Positions 1-9,385 of a DNA stretch of 64,000 nucleotides are shown here, one piece after another. Under the pieces are notes generated by a model that worked only from the letters and a program-made list of their open reading frames with translations, made no database searches and was not told the DNA's origin. Every line of letters starts with the position of its first letter. Position 1 is the stretch's first letter. The DNA comes from Mycobacterium palustre. Lineage in GTDB: Bacteria > Actinomycetota > Actinomycetes > Mycobacteriales > Mycobacteriaceae. Location of the stretch: the NCBI RefSeq assembly GCF_002101785.1, contig NZ_LQPJ01000107.1, positions 1-64,000 of the forward strand, read 5' to 3'. The position numbers and the translations under genes were made by a program.

Positions 1-312
1 CCGCCTCCCCCGCCCCCGCCCGCTCCGCGCGGGAAATCCAAGGACCCGGCCATCGGGTTCACTCGCGCCGGCGCCCTGTGGTTGTTTCTGATCGCCGGGT
101 TCCTGATCCTGATCTTGTTGCTGATCTTCATAGCCCAGAACACGACGTCGACCCCGATTACGTTCCTGGCCTGGCACTGGAGCCTGCCGCTGGGCGTGTC
201 GATCCTGCTGGCGGCGGTGGTGGGCGGCCTGATCACCGTCGCCGCGGGCACCGCGCGGATCATTCAGCTGCGCCGCGCGGCCAAGAAGCGCCCCGCCGCG
301 CGGCCGGTCTAA
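1..312 (+). CDS. LapA-domain (DUF1049) membrane protein, 5' truncated by window edge
   Basis: The reading frame is open from base 1 and ends in TAA at 312, so the N-terminus lies outside the window. The visible part starts with a Pro-rich cytosolic stretch, then a Leu/Ile-rich membrane helix, a loop with the AQN motif typical of LapA/DUF1049 proteins, a second helix and a basic tail rich in Arg and Lys. A TTG at 82 could be read as a start, but the frame clearly continues upstream. The family consists of small inner-membrane proteins; the E. coli member acts in lipopolysaccharide control, while the mycobacterial role is not known to me. Its last four bases overlap the end of the convergent phosphotransferase gene. 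Confidence 0.75.
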   Translation, partial: PPPPPPPAPRGKSKDPAIGFTRAGALWLFLIAGFLILILLLIFIAQNTTSTPITFLAWHWSLPLGVSILLAAVVGGLITVAAGTARIIQLRRAAKKRPAARPV

Positions 313-1361
313 CTCGGCAGTTTGGCCAGCTCGGCCAGCCCACGCGAGATCAGCGGGGCCACCACCTCGGGCTGCTGGTCCGACGTGTCGTCCTTGCCCT
401 GAGCCAGCTCCGCCATCCGCCGCCGGAAGTCGATGCCGGCCGCGATGATGGCGAGCTTGAAGTACGCCAGCGCAATGTAGAACTCCCAGTGCGCCAGCGG
501 CAGGCCGGCCACCAGCGAGTAGCGGTCCGCCAGCTCGTCGGCGGTCGGCACCAGCGGTGAGGTCCAGGCCGCCTGGGCGTTGACGATCAGGTCCAGCGCC
601 GGGTCGCGGTACACGCACATCAGCGCCGCGTCGGAGAGCGGGTCGCCCAGCGTCGAAAGCTCCCAGTCCACCACGGCGCGCACCCGCGTCGGATCGTCGA
701 GGTCCAGGATGGCGTTGTCGATCCGGTAATCGCCGTGCACGATCGAGGTGCGGCCCTGCTGCGGAATGGCTTGGCGCAGACCGGAATGCAGCCGCTCGAC
801 GTCGGCGTCGCGGGGGTCGTCGGGCAGCCGTACCAGCTCCCACTGCGAACCCCAGCGTCGCACCTGGCGCTCCAGATAGCCGCTGGGTTTGCCGAAGTCG
901 GCCAGCCCCACCGCGTTCGGATCGATGCTGTGCAGCTCGACGAGCACCCGGATCAGCGAGTCGACGCAGCCGTCGATCACGGTGTGGCTGAACGCTTCGA
1001 GCTGCTGGCGCCGCCGCACCACCTGCCCCGCCACGAATTCGACGATCTGGAACGGCGCGCCCAGCACGGAATCGTCCTGGCACAGCGCGATCGCGCGCGC
1101 CACCGGCACCGGTGTGTCCTGCAGCGCGGCGACCACCTTGTACTCGCGCGCCATGTCGTGCGCCGACGGCGTCAGCCCGTGCAGCGGCGGGCGCCGCACC
1201 AGCCAGTCCGCCGCGTCGTCGTAGACCCGGAACGTCAGGTTCGAGCGGCCACCGGAGATGAACTCGGCCCGCAACTCGCCCTCGCGTTCGATGCCGAGCG
1301 AGCGCAGATACCGGTCCAGCGAGCCCAGGTCGAGCCCTTCGAGTCGGTCAGCGGAAGTCAC
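309..1361 (-). CDS. ACAD10-type aminoglycoside-phosphotransferase-fold kinase
   Basis: This 350-residue protein has the APH/choline-kinase fold. A nucleotide-binding lobe (about 30-110) contains a GGRSN loop, the Brenner motif HGDYRIDN lies at 209-216 (catalytic Asp 211, Asn 216), and DWE follows at 232-234 as the Mg site. Members near acyl-CoA dehydrogenase genes resemble the kinase domain of ACAD10, which phosphorylates 4-hydroxy fatty acyl-CoAs. From memory the M. tuberculosis equivalent beside the lpqH region is Rv3761c, labelled fadE36 although it is not a dehydrogenase. The ATG start at 1361 gives a full-length family protein. Two other phosphotransferases of this family lie at 2.8 and 15.4 kb. 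The exact substrate is unknown. Confidence 0.88.
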   Translation of the reverse strand: MTSADRLEGLDLGSLDRYLRSLGIEREGELRAEFISGGRSNLTFRVYDDAADWLVRRPPLHGLTPSAHDMAREYKVVAALQDTPVPVARAIALCQDDSVLGAPFQIVEFVAGQVVRRRQQLEAFSHTVIDGCVDSLIRVLVELHSIDPNAVGLADFGKPSGYLERQVRRWGSQWELVRLPDDPRDADVERLHSGLRQAIPQQGRTSIVHGDYRIDNAILDLDDPTRVRAVVDWELSTLGDPLSDAALMCVYRDPALDLIVNAQAAWTSPLVPTADELADRYSLVAGLPLAHWEFYIALAYFKLAIIAAGIDFRRRMAELAQGKDDTSDQQPEVVAPLISRGLAELAKLPS

Positions 1362-1393
1362 CGGACTTGTTTACCACCGCGTACGGCGACCAC

Positions 1394-1999
1394 TCACCGC
1401 TGGTTCCGCGGCAACAGGTCCCACACGTGCTCGGTGCAGTTGACGCCGGCCACGCTCGCCTGGCCAGACCGCGAGAACAACAACCGCGTCACCGAGGCGT
1501 AGTCGACGGGAAACGACAACAGCCGGGCGGTACCGAGGATCTCGTGCAGCAGCACGTTGATCACTCCGCCGTGGCTGAACACCGCGACGGTGTCCTGAGG
1601 GTCGGCGGCGCAGACCAGGTCGTCGACGGCGGCGCGGACGCGCGCACGAAACGCGTCCTCGTCGACCGCGCTGGGCAGGTGTCCCTGCGCGAGCCGCGCC
1701 CATTCCTCGGGCCGTTCCTCGCGGACCTGTTCCACGGGGATGTACAGCGGGAGGTCGCGGTCGTATTCGGCGAAGCGATCGTCGATCTCGACGGCAAGCC
1801 GCCGCGCCGCGGCCACCGGCGCGGCGGTCTGAACGGCGCGGCGCTGCGGGCTGCTCACCACCCGCGAGATGGGGAACCTGGCGAGCGCCTCGGGCAATCG
1901 CTCGACCTGCTGGCGCCCCTGCTCCGACAGCTCCGGGTCGGAGCCCTCGCCGTGTTCGCTGCGCAGCGGCAGCGCGTGCCGGACCAAAAGCACTTGCAT
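1394..1999 (-). CDS. Histidine phosphatase (phosphoglycerate mutase-like) family protein
   Basis: A 201-residue protein of the histidine phosphatase superfamily. The N-terminal LLVRHA motif carries the phospho-accepting His, an SSPQRRAVQTA segment supplies the conserved Arg, and FSHGGVIN near residue 155 carries the second catalytic His. I chose the ATG at 1999 because AGGAG lies at 2004-2008 with ideal spacing; an upstream ATG at 2017 would add six residues. Family members are phosphoglycerate mutases or phosphatases acting on small phosphorylated metabolites, and the substrate cannot be read from sequence. The gene is divergent from the methyltransferase at 2081 and lies 32 bases from the 5' end of the phosphotransferase gene on the same strand. 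Confidence 0.85.
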   Translation of the reverse strand: MQVLLVRHALPLRSEHGEGSDPELSEQGRQQVERLPEALARFPISRVVSSPQRRAVQTAAPVAAARRLAVEIDDRFAEYDRDLPLYIPVEQVREERPEEWARLAQGHLPSAVDEDAFRARVRAAVDDLVCAADPQDTVAVFSHGGVINVLLHEILGTARLLSFPVDYASVTRLLFSRSGQASVAGVNCTEHVWDLLPRNQR

Positions 2000-2080
2000 C
2001 TTTGCTCCTGTCGTCATGGGGTGGTGGGAGCGTCGTTAACTCTCTACCGCACGCGTGCCGCTCGACCGGAAGGAGGACAG

Positions 2081-2752
2081 ATGAGCCAACCGATCATGGA
2101 CTGGGACGCCGCCTATCGACAGGACACCCCGCCCCCGTGGAGCATCGGCCGGCCGCAGCCCGAGCTGGCCGCGCTGATCGAGGACGGCAAGGTCCGAAGC
2201 GACGTGCTGGACGCCGGCTGCGGGCACGCCGCGCTGTCGCTGGAGCTGGCCGCGCGCGGCTACACGGTGGTCGGTCTGGATGCCAGCGCGGCGGCGGTCG
2301 CGGCCGCGGCGGCCGCGGCGGCCGAACGGGGACTGACGAGGGCGACCTTCGCGCAGGCCGACGTCACCGACTTCGGCGGGTATGACGGCCGCTTCTCCAC
2401 CATCTTCGACAGCGGTTGCTTCCATGCGCTGCCGCCCGAGAAGCGCCAGGACTACCTGCGGTCGATCCTCCGCGCGGCCGCGCCGGGGGCCTCGCTGTAC
2501 ATCCTGGCGTTCGCCGCGGGGGCGCTGGGGCCCCAGAGCGCTGACCGCCCCGGCCCGCGCGGCTTTACCGAGACCGAGCTGCACGGCGCCGTCGCGCAGC
2601 TCTGGCACGTCGACGACCTGCGTCCCGCCAAGCTGTACGGCAACGCCGGTGCGCTCGCGGCCGCCGGTGAGCCCTTGCCCGACGTCGAACGCGACGACAA
2701 AGGCCACTTCATGGCCCCGGGCTTCCTCCTCAGCGCGCACAAGCCCACCTAG
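2081..2752 (+). CDS. Class I SAM-dependent methyltransferase
   Basis: A 223-residue Rossmann-fold methyltransferase. The SAM-binding motif I is VLDAGCGHAALS (about residues 44-55), followed by an acidic motif II (VVGLDAS) and an ADVTDF motif III. The start is the ATG at 2081 behind a near-perfect AGGAGG at 2071-2076. An alanine-rich helix (about 68-80) is low complexity but in frame. It is the first gene of a forward block that continues with a phosphotransferase, an SDR, an acyl-CoA dehydrogenase, a TetR and a quinone reductase, so a role in modifying a lipid or xenobiotic intermediate is plausible. The acceptor is unknown; TehB/UbiE-like small-molecule methylation fits the length. Confidence 0.85.
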   Translation: MSQPIMDWDAAYRQDTPPPWSIGRPQPELAALIEDGKVRSDVLDAGCGHAALSLELAARGYTVVGLDASAAAVAAAAAAAAERGLTRATFAQADVTDFGGYDGRFSTIFDSGCFHALPPEKRQDYLRSILRAAAPGASLYILAFAAGALGPQSADRPGPRGFTETELHGAVAQLWHVDDLRPAKLYGNAGALAAAGEPLPDVERDDKGHFMAPGFLLSAHKPT

Positions 2753-2793
2753 ACAGCCCGCCAGAGAATGCTATTCTCCACGGGGAGATTGGG

Positions 2794-3846
2794 GTGTGCA
2801 CAATGACGAGTCTCGGCGAAACGCAGTTGGAGGCGGACGTCCTCGCCCGCTGGCTCGATGCGCGCGGCGCCCCGGGCGGCGGCGAACAACCGGTTCTCCG
2901 GCAGCTGAAGGGCGGGTCGCAGAACACCCTCTATCTGATCGAGCGGGGCGGCGAACGCATGGTGCTCCGCATGCCCGGCGCCCGCGCCGACGCCGCCCGC
3001 ATCGACGGGCTGCTGCGCGAGATCCGGCTGGTGCGCGCGCTGTCAGGCACCGACGTGCCACACGCGGCGCTGATCGCCGCCGACGACACGGGCGACGTGC
3101 TGGGCCTGCCGTTCTACGTGATGCAGGCGATCGACGGGTGGAGCCCGATGGACGGCGGGTGGCAGGCGCCGTTCGACGCCGACCTGGCGGCGCGCCGCGG
3201 GCTGGCGTTCCAATTGGTCGAGGGCGCGGCGAAGCTGGGCCGGGTGGACTGGCGCGGTCAAGGCCTGGAGGGGTTCGGTCGGCCCGACGGGTTCCACGAG
3301 CGACAGGTCGACCGCTGGCTGAAGTTCCTCGACGCCTATCGGGTGCGCGAACTGCCCGGCCTGCACGAGGCCGCCGACTGGCTGCGCAACAACCGGCCGG
3401 CGCGCTACCGGCCCGGCATCATGCACGGCGACTACCAGTTCGCCAACGTGATGTTCGCCCACGGCGCGCCGGCGCGCTTGGCCGCGATCGTCGACTGGGA
3501 GATGACGACGGTCGGCGACCCCCTGCTGGACCTCGCGTGGGCCCTGCTGGGTTACGACGGCGAGGAGCCCCGCGCCGACGGGTTCTATCTCGACATGCGC
3601 GGGATGCCGACCCGCAGCGAGCTGCTCGAGCACTACGAGAAGTTCAGCGGGCTTTCCACCGAGAACATCGACTACTACCTGGTGCTGGCCAACTGGAAGC
3701 TGGGGATCGTGCTGGAGAAGACGTATGCGGCCGGGGTGCGCACCCAGAAGGTGGACCCCAAGCTCACCGAGACCTTCGGGGCGATGATCCCGCAGCTGAT
3801 CGCCACGGCCGCCGAGCTGGCCCGGTCGCAGCCCAAGGCACGCTGA
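2794..3846 (+). CDS. ACAD10-type phosphotransferase (second copy)
   Basis: A 350-residue APH-fold kinase. The glycine-rich KGGSQNT loop is near residue 40, HGDYQFAN at 211-218 is the catalytic motif, and IVDWE at 232-236 binds Mg. It resembles the proteins at 309 and 15,386 but is clearly divergent from them. GTG at 2794 sits 6 bases after GGGGAG; ATG at 2803 is an alternative. The stop is followed one base later by the SDR start codon, so the two are translationally close and co-transcribed. With the SDR and acyl-CoA dehydrogenase next to it, the likely task is phosphorylation and elimination of hydroxyacyl-CoA intermediates, by analogy with ACAD10/ACAD11; this is inference. Confidence 0.88.
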   Translation: MCTMTSLGETQLEADVLARWLDARGAPGGGEQPVLRQLKGGSQNTLYLIERGGERMVLRMPGARADAARIDGLLREIRLVRALSGTDVPHAALIAADDTGDVLGLPFYVMQAIDGWSPMDGGWQAPFDADLAARRGLAFQLVEGAAKLGRVDWRGQGLEGFGRPDGFHERQVDRWLKFLDAYRVRELPGLHEAADWLRNNRPARYRPGIMHGDYQFANVMFAHGAPARLAAIVDWEMTTVGDPLLDLAWALLGYDGEEPRADGFYLDMRGMPTRSELLEHYEKFSGLSTENIDYYLVLANWKLGIVLEKTYAAGVRTQKVDPKLTETFGAMIPQLIATAAELARSQPKAR

Positions 3847-3847
3847 A

Positions 3848-4618
3848 ATGGGCGCTGAAAAGGGGTACGCCGACCAGCTTTTCGACCTGACCGATCGGGT
3901 AGTGCTGATCACCGGCGGCAGCCGCGGCCTGGGCCGCGAGATGGCGTTCGCCGCCGCGCGCTGCGGCGCCGACGTGGTGATCGCCAGCCGCAACTTCGAC
4001 AACTGCGTGTCCACCGCCAAAAAGATCGAGGCCGAGACGGGCCGCGCGGCCATGCCGTATCAGGTGCACGTGGGCCGCTGGGATCAGCTCGACGGACTGG
4101 TCGACGCGACGTACGCGCGCTTCGGCAAGGTGGACACGTTGATCAACAACGCGGGCATGTCGCCGCTGTACGACAAGCTGACCGACGTCACCGAGAAGCT
4201 GTTCGACGCGGTGGTCAACCTGAACCTCAAGGGCCCGTTCCGGTTGTCGGCGTTGATCGGCGAGCGGATGGTGGCCGCCGGCCGCGGCGCGATCATCAAC
4301 GTGAGCTCGACCGGCTCGCTGCGGCCCAACGGCGGCATCATTCCCTACGCCGCGGCCAAGGCCGGGCTCAACGCCATGACCGAGGGGCTGGCGCAGGCCC
4401 TGGGGCCGACCGTTCGGGTCAACACGCTGATGGCCGGCCCCTACCTGACCGACGTGAGCAAGTCCTGGAACCTGGGCGACGGCGACAACTTCGGGCATCT
4501 TTTTTTGAAGCGCGCCGGAGACCCGCGGGAAATCGTCGGCGCCGCCCTGTTTTTGGCGTCCGACGCGTCCAGCTTCACCACCGGCTCCATCCTGCGGGCC
4601 GATGGCGGGATCCCCTGA
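3848..4618 (+). CDS. Short-chain dehydrogenase/reductase
   Basis: A 256-residue classical SDR. The cofactor motif TGGSRGLG lies at 22-29, NNAG at 100-103, the catalytic Ser in NVSS near 153-154, and the YxxxK pair at Tyr167/Lys171. After the second strand the sequence IASRN, lacking an acidic residue at the usual position, leans toward NADP, though this is weak evidence. The protein is complete and ends with the usual GGSILRADGG-type C-terminus. ATG at 3848 follows the upstream TGA by one base. It probably oxidises or reduces a hydroxyacyl or alcohol intermediate in the same pathway as the neighbouring phosphotransferase and acyl-CoA dehydrogenase. Confidence 0.9.
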   Translation: MGAEKGYADQLFDLTDRVVLITGGSRGLGREMAFAAARCGADVVIASRNFDNCVSTAKKIEAETGRAAMPYQVHVGRWDQLDGLVDATYARFGKVDTLINNAGMSPLYDKLTDVTEKLFDAVVNLNLKGPFRLSALIGERMVAAGRGAIINVSSTGSLRPNGGIIPYAAAKAGLNAMTEGLAQALGPTVRVNTLMAGPYLTDVSKSWNLGDGDNFGHLFLKRAGDPREIVGAALFLASDASSFTTGSILRADGGIP

Positions 4619-4635
4619 CAGCTAGGAGTATTCGA

Positions 4636-5919
4636 ATGCCTTGGGACTTTTCCACCGAACCGGAGTTCGAGAAGAAGCTCGACTGGATCCGCGAGTTCGT
4701 GCGCGAGGAGGTGGAGCCCCTCGAGGTGCTGTTCCCGGGCTGTGAGTTCCTGCCGCTCAACGACGAGCGGCGCCGCATCGTCGACCCGCTCAAACAGCAG
4801 GTGCGCGAGCAGGGATTGTGGGCGCCGCATTTGGGCCCCGAGCTGGGCGGGCAGGGCTTCGGGGCGGTCAAGCTGACGTTGATCAACGAGATCCTGGGCC
4901 GCAGCCCGTGGGCGCCCATCGTGTTCGGAACGCAGGCGCCCGATACCGGCAACGCCGAGATCATCGCGCGGTTCGGCACCCAGGAACAGAAGGACCGCTA
5001 CCTGTCCGGCCTGTTGTCGGGCGAGATCTTCTCGTGCTTCTCGATGACCGAGCCGCAGGGCGGCGCCGACCCGCGGGTCTTCACCACCCGGGCGGTGCGC
5101 GACGGTGACGATTGGGTGATTACCGGTCGAAAGTACTTCTCCTCCAACGCTTCCGTCGCGTCGTTCTTCATCGTCGTGGCGATCACCGATCCCGACGTGC
5201 CGGTGCATCGCGGCGCATCGACGTTTTTGGTTCCCGCCGAAACCCCGGGACTGATTCTGGAAGCCAACCACCACCTGGTCGGCGCGGCCCCGCACGAGCC
5301 GGGTCATTCGCTGGTGCGCTACGACGGGGTGCGGGTGGGCGCCGACGCCCTGCTCGGCGAGCCCGGGCAGGGCTTTCTGATCCTGCAGACCCGGCTGGCC
5401 GGCGGCCGGCTGCATCACGCGATGCGCTCCATCGGGATGGCCCAGCGCGCCGTGGAGATGATGTCGCGGCGCGCGAAAAGCCGCTTCACCCAAGGCAGTT
5501 CGCTGGCCGACAAGCAGCTGGTGCAGGAGTTCGTCGCCGACTCCTACACCGAGTTGGTCCCGTTCCGCCTCACCGTGCTGCACGCCGCGTGGCTGATCGA
5601 CAACGGCGACGAGCAGGCCGCGCGCACGGAGATCGCCGCCTGCAAGATCCTGGCCTCGCAGGTCCTCAAATCCATTGCGATGCGCGCGATCCAGGTGCAC
5701 GGCGCGCTCGGGCTCACCGATCAGCTGCCGCTGGTCAACGTGCTGCTCGGCGGCATCGCGCTGGGCCTGGCCGACGGTCCCACCGAGGCGCACAAGGTCA
5801 ACCTGGCCCGGATGCTGCTCAAGGGTTACGACGCCGAAGAGGGCGACTGGCCGTGCGAAATGCTGGACGTTCGCCGCGAAGCGGCCCGGGCCAAGTACGG
5901 CGACCTCGTTGGCCAGTAG
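4636..5919 (+). CDS. Acyl-CoA dehydrogenase
   Basis: A 427-residue FAD-dependent acyl-CoA dehydrogenase with N-terminal helical domain, beta barrel (FSMTEPQGGADP, followed by ITGRKYFSS) and C-terminal helical domain (IQVHGALG). The ATG at 4636 is preceded by GCTAGGAG, a good ribosome site. The longer N-terminus and the pairing with an APH-type kinase match the ACAD10/ACAD11-like subgroup of mycobacteria rather than short-chain enzymes. It lies 17 bases after the SDR stop and overlaps or abuts the TetR gene, so the block is probably one transcript. It introduces a double bond into an acyl-CoA and passes electrons to ETF. The chain length is unknown. Confidence 0.92.
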   Translation: MPWDFSTEPEFEKKLDWIREFVREEVEPLEVLFPGCEFLPLNDERRRIVDPLKQQVREQGLWAPHLGPELGGQGFGAVKLTLINEILGRSPWAPIVFGTQAPDTGNAEIIARFGTQEQKDRYLSGLLSGEIFSCFSMTEPQGGADPRVFTTRAVRDGDDWVITGRKYFSSNASVASFFIVVAITDPDVPVHRGASTFLVPAETPGLILEANHHLVGAAPHEPGHSLVRYDGVRVGADALLGEPGQGFLILQTRLAGGRLHHAMRSIGMAQRAVEMMSRRAKSRFTQGSSLADKQLVQEFVADSYTELVPFRLTVLHAAWLIDNGDEQAARTEIAACKILASQVLKSIAMRAIQVHGALGLTDQLPLVNVLLGGIALGLADGPTEAHKVNLARMLLKGYDAEEGDWPCEMLDVRREAARAKYGDLVGQ

Positions 5920-5920
5920 G

Positions 5921-6517
5921 GTGGCGGCGGCCGTCGAGCGGGCGCTCGACGAACGCCAGCGCGAGGCCACCGAGGAGGTGGAGCGCATCCTGGCGGCCGC
6001 GGTGCGGGTGATGGAACGGGTGGCGCCCGAGGCGCCGCGCGTCAGCGACATCGTTGCCGAGGCCGGCTCGTCGAACAAGGCGTTCTACCGTTATTTCGCC
6101 GGCAAGGACGACCTCATCCTGGCCGTCATGGAACGCGGGGTGGCGATCGTGGAGTCCTACCTTCGGCACCAGCTGGCCAAGGAATCCAAGCCGCGCGACA
6201 AGATCGCGCGCTGGATCGAGGGCACCCTGGCACAGGTCGCCGACCCGCACCTGATCACCAAGACCCGCGCGGCCGCCGGGCAGATGTCACCGGCCAACTG
6301 GCGCGCGGCCGACCACGAAATGATGCGGCCGCTGCGCGATCTGCTGATCGAACCGGTCACCGAGCTGGGCAGCGCCGACGTCGAGCGCGACGTCGAGGCG
6401 GTGTTCTGCTGCACGGCGGCGACCATGGGGCGCTACATGAATTCGACCGACCGGCCCGGTCCCGACGACATCGCCCACGTGGTGCGGTTCTGCCTGAACG
6501 GGCTGGGGGTCGACTGA
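5921..6517 (+). CDS. TetR family transcriptional regulator
   Basis: A protein of about 198 residues with an N-terminal TetR helix-turn-helix: VSDIVAEAGSSNKAFYRYFAGKDDLI matches the family pattern. I take the GTG at 5921, one base after the acyl-CoA dehydrogenase stop; a TTG at 5909 in the same frame would overlap that gene and add four residues. The C-terminal ligand-binding domain has no diagnostic motif. Its position inside the lipid block suggests local control, perhaps with an acyl-CoA effector, but no operator was identified. The stop codon overlaps the ATG of the next gene (TGATG), which supports co-translation with the quinone reductase. Confidence 0.85.
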   Translation: MAAAVERALDERQREATEEVERILAAAVRVMERVAPEAPRVSDIVAEAGSSNKAFYRYFAGKDDLILAVMERGVAIVESYLRHQLAKESKPRDKIARWIEGTLAQVADPHLITKTRAAAGQMSPANWRAADHEMMRPLRDLLIEPVTELGSADVERDVEAVFCCTAATMGRYMNSTDRPGPDDIAHVVRFCLNGLGVD

Positions 6518-7491
6518 TGCGTGCCGCCGTCTGCCGGTCCTACGGCGCGCCGGAAGACCTGGTCATCGACGACGTGGCCGAGCCTGTCCCCGGCCCCGGC
6601 CAGGTGGTGGTCGGGGTGCGCGCGGCGGCGGTCAACTTCCCCGACGTGCTGTTGATCGCCGGCAAGTACCAGGTCAAGATTCCGGTACCGTTCGTCCCGG
6701 GCAGTGAACTGGCCGGCGAGGTGGTGGCCGTCGGCGACGGCGCGCCGTTTCGCCCGGGGCAGCGGGTCTTCGCGACCACGCCGACCGGGGCGTTCGCCGA
6801 GCGGGCCCTGCTCCATGCGTCGTCGGTGGCGCCGATACCCGACGGCGCCGACTTCGCCTCGGCCGCGGCGTTCGGCGTCACCTACCGCACCGCCTATCAC
6901 GCGCTGCGGTCGATCGCCGAAGTGGCGCAAGGCGATTGGGTGGTGGTGCTGGGCGCAGCCGGCGGTGTCGGGCTGGCGGCCGTCGACCTCGCGGTGGCCA
7001 TGAACGCCCGGGTACTGGCGGCCGCATCCAGCCCCGAAAAGCTCGAGCTGTGCCGCCGGCGCGGCGCCGAGGCCACCGTCGACTACGACCGCGAGGACCT
7101 CAAGGCCCGCATCCGCGAGCTCACCGGCGACGCCGCCCGGGTGGTCCTCGACCCGGTCGGCGGCGGCTACTCGGAGCCCGCGCTGCGTGGGCTCGCCCGC
7201 GGCGGGACCTTCGTCACGCTCGGCTACGCCTCGGGCGCCATCCCGTCCATACCGCTGAATCTCGTTCTGCTCAAAGGGATTGCGATCCGCGGCATGGAGA
7301 TCCGCACCTTCATGGGCGATCGGCCCGACGACGCCGCGCGCGACATGGCCGAGCTGGAGCGGATGTTCGCCGCCGGCACGATCCGGCCCTACATCGGCGC
7401 GCGGTTCCCGCTCACCGAGACCGCGGCCGCGCTGCGCCACGTGGCCGAGCGCAAGGTGTTGGGCAAGGTGGTCATCGACGTGGCGCCTTAG
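6517..7491 (+). CDS. NADPH:quinone oxidoreductase family (zinc-free MDR) protein
   Basis: A 324-residue medium-chain reductase. The N-terminal GroES-like domain carries FPDVLLIAGKYQ and PFVPGSELAGEV, and the nucleotide domain has GAAGGVGLAAVDLA around 145-158. The zinc-binding Cys/His residues of alcohol dehydrogenases are absent, which places it with the quinone reductase/QOR-like branch. ATG at 6517 overlaps the TetR stop. Such proteins reduce quinones, enoyl or enone groups with NADPH. It closes the forward block and ends 13 bases before the convergent alkyl-sulfatase gene, leaving almost no room for a terminator. Confidence 0.9.
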   Translation: MRAAVCRSYGAPEDLVIDDVAEPVPGPGQVVVGVRAAAVNFPDVLLIAGKYQVKIPVPFVPGSELAGEVVAVGDGAPFRPGQRVFATTPTGAFAERALLHASSVAPIPDGADFASAAAFGVTYRTAYHALRSIAEVAQGDWVVVLGAAGGVGLAAVDLAVAMNARVLAAASSPEKLELCRRRGAEATVDYDREDLKARIRELTGDAARVVLDPVGGGYSEPALRGLARGGTFVTLGYASGAIPSIPLNLVLLKGIAIRGMEIRTFMGDRPDDAARDMAELERMFAAGTIRPYIGARFPLTETAAALRHVAERKVLGKVVIDVAP

Positions 7492-7504
7492 CCCGCGAAG
7501 AAAG

Positions 7505-9385
7505 CTACGGCGTGACGATGTTGAAGTTGGGGTCGGGCTGGTCGAGCGCACCGAGGAACGCCTGCAGGGCCGACACGTCACCGGATATCGTGAGCCCGGG
7601 CGAGCTGAAGTCGCCCATCGCCACCCCGAGCAGCCGAATCTTGTTGTCCAGCGTGACGGTAACGGTCGCCGTGGCGGGGTCGGCGGCCACCTTGCGGTAG
7701 ACGAGCACGTCGTTGCGCAGGGTGAGGCGGTAGTTCGTCGCCGCGTCGGCGAAGGTGATGTCGGTGGCGACGTCGAGGTCCCAGCTGCGCGGCCCGTCGA
7801 CCCGGATGGCCAGGCTGTCGAAGATCTGCTCCGGCGTCAGCTGGGCGAGCATCGACATCGACGTGGTGGTGGTCGCGGTGCCGAAGTTGCCGTCGCGCAA
7901 CTCGGTGGCGCCGCTCAAAAAGAAGTTGCGCCAGATCGCGTTCTCGGCGCCGTAGGCCAGTTGCTCAAAGGTGTCGGCGTACAGCGCGCGGGCGGCGCCG
8001 TGCTCGCTGTCGGTGAAGATTGCGTGATCCAATAGCGTTGCCGCCCAACGGAAGTCGCCGCTGTCGAAGGCCGCCTGGGCCAGCTCGACGACCCGGTCGA
8101 TCCCGCCCATCGCCTCGACGTACCGCGGCGCGAGCGCCTCGGGGGGATGGGGCCACAGCCGGGCCGGGTTGCCGTCGAACCACCCCATGTAGCGCTGGTA
8201 GACCGCCTTGACGTTGTGGCTGACCGACCCGTAGTAGCCGTGGGTGTGCCAGGCCCGCTCCAGCGCCGGCGGCATTTGGAACATCTCGGCGATCTCTTCC
8301 CCGGTGTAGCCCCGGTTGAGCAGCCGGAGCGTCTGGTCGTGCAGGTAGGCGTACAGGTCGCGTTGCAGCGAAAGGTATTCCACGATGTTGTCGCGGCCCC
8401 AGGTCGGCCAGTGATGGGAGGCGAACACCACGTCGGCGCGGCCGGCGAAGGTGTCGATGGCCTCGGTGAGGTAGCCGGACCAGGCGTGCGGGTCGCGCAC
8501 CAGCGCGCCGCGCAGGGTCAACAGGTTGTGCAGGTTGTGGGTGGCGTTCTCGGCCATGCACAGCGCGCGGAATCGCGGGAAGTAGAAATGCATTTCGGCG
8601 GGGGCCTCGGTGCCGGGCGCCATCTGGAACTCGATCTCTACCCCGTCGATGGTGTGCGTCTCACCGGTCCGCCCGATGACGACGGTCGGGACGATGACGG
8701 CCACCTCACCGGTCGACGTGGCCTGGCCCAGCCCGCAGCCGACATGGCCCCGCGGCCCGCGGGCGAGCAGCGTGCCGTACATGTAGGTGGCCCGGCGCGT
8801 CATCGCCGGGCCGGCATAGACGTTCTCCTGCACGGCGTGCTCGATGAAGCCTTCGGGCGCCAACACGGCCACCGCGCCGCTGTCCACCTCGGCCTGCGAG
8901 GTCACGCCCAGCACGCCGCCGAAATGGTCGACGTGGCTGTGGGTGTAGATCACCGCGACCACGGGACGCTCGCCGCCGCGGTGGGCGCGATACAGGGCCA
9001 GCGCCGCCGCGGCGACCTCGGTCGAGATCAGCGGATCGATGACGATGACGCCGGCGTCGCCCTCGACGAAGGTGATGTTCGAAAGGTCCAAACCGCGGAC
9101 CTGGTAGATCCCCGGCACCACTTCGTAGAGGCCGTGCTTGGCCGTCAGGGTCGACTGCCGCCACAGGCTCGGGTGCACCGACGGCGGCGCGGCGCCGCCC
9201 AGGAAGGAATAGGCGTCGTTGTCCCAGACGACGCGGCCGTCGGCCGCGGTGACGACGCACGGGGACAGGGCCGCGATGAACCCGCGGTCGGCGTCGTCGA
9301 AATCCGCCGTGTCGTCAAGCGGCAGGACGTGGTCGCGATGGGCGGCCTCGATGACCGCGGTGGGAGGTTTGGGTTGCACCGGCAA
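7505..9385 (-). CDS. Alkyl/aryl-sulfatase of the metallo-beta-lactamase type (SdsA1-like)
   Basis: A 626-residue protein with the metallo-beta-lactamase signature THSHVDH at 148-154 inside the catalytic domain, a dimerisation/alkyl-sulfatase region, and an SCP2-like C-terminal domain from about 500 onward that binds the alkyl chain. This is the architecture and length of the SdsA1/Rv3762c type zinc alkyl sulfatases, which hydrolyse long-chain alkyl sulfates by C-O bond cleavage. No clear signal peptide is visible. GTG or ATG starts near 9385 fit the family length. It lies just upstream of lpqH, as in M. tuberculosis as I recall. It is mechanistically unrelated to the formylglycine sulfatase at 25.7 kb. 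Confidence 0.92.
   Translation of the reverse strand: MPVQPKPPTAVIEAAHRDHVLPLDDTADFDDADRGFIAALSPCVVTAADGRVVWDNDAYSFLGGAAPPSVHPSLWRQSTLTAKHGLYEVVPGIYQVRGLDLSNITFVEGDAGVIVIDPLISTEVAAAALALYRAHRGGERPVVAVIYTHSHVDHFGGVLGVTSQAEVDSGAVAVLAPEGFIEHAVQENVYAGPAMTRRATYMYGTLLARGPRGHVGCGLGQATSTGEVAVIVPTVVIGRTGETHTIDGVEIEFQMAPGTEAPAEMHFYFPRFRALCMAENATHNLHNLLTLRGALVRDPHAWSGYLTEAIDTFAGRADVVFASHHWPTWGRDNIVEYLSLQRDLYAYLHDQTLRLLNRGYTGEEIAEMFQMPPALERAWHTHGYYGSVSHNVKAVYQRYMGWFDGNPARLWPHPPEALAPRYVEAMGGIDRVVELAQAAFDSGDFRWAATLLDHAIFTDSEHGAARALYADTFEQLAYGAENAIWRNFFLSGATELRDGNFGTATTTTSMSMLAQLTPEQIFDSLAIRVDGPRSWDLDVATDITFADAATNYRLTLRNDVLVYRKVAADPATATVTVTLDNKIRLLGVAMGDFSSPGLTISGDVSALQAFLGALDQPDPNFNIVTP

Noticed and set aside
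4441..6078. Long reverse open frame opposite the acyl-CoA dehydrogenase
   Set aside because: It is an antisense shadow of high-GC coding sequence, Arg/Gly/Leu-rich without motifs, while the forward frame is a complete dehydrogenase.
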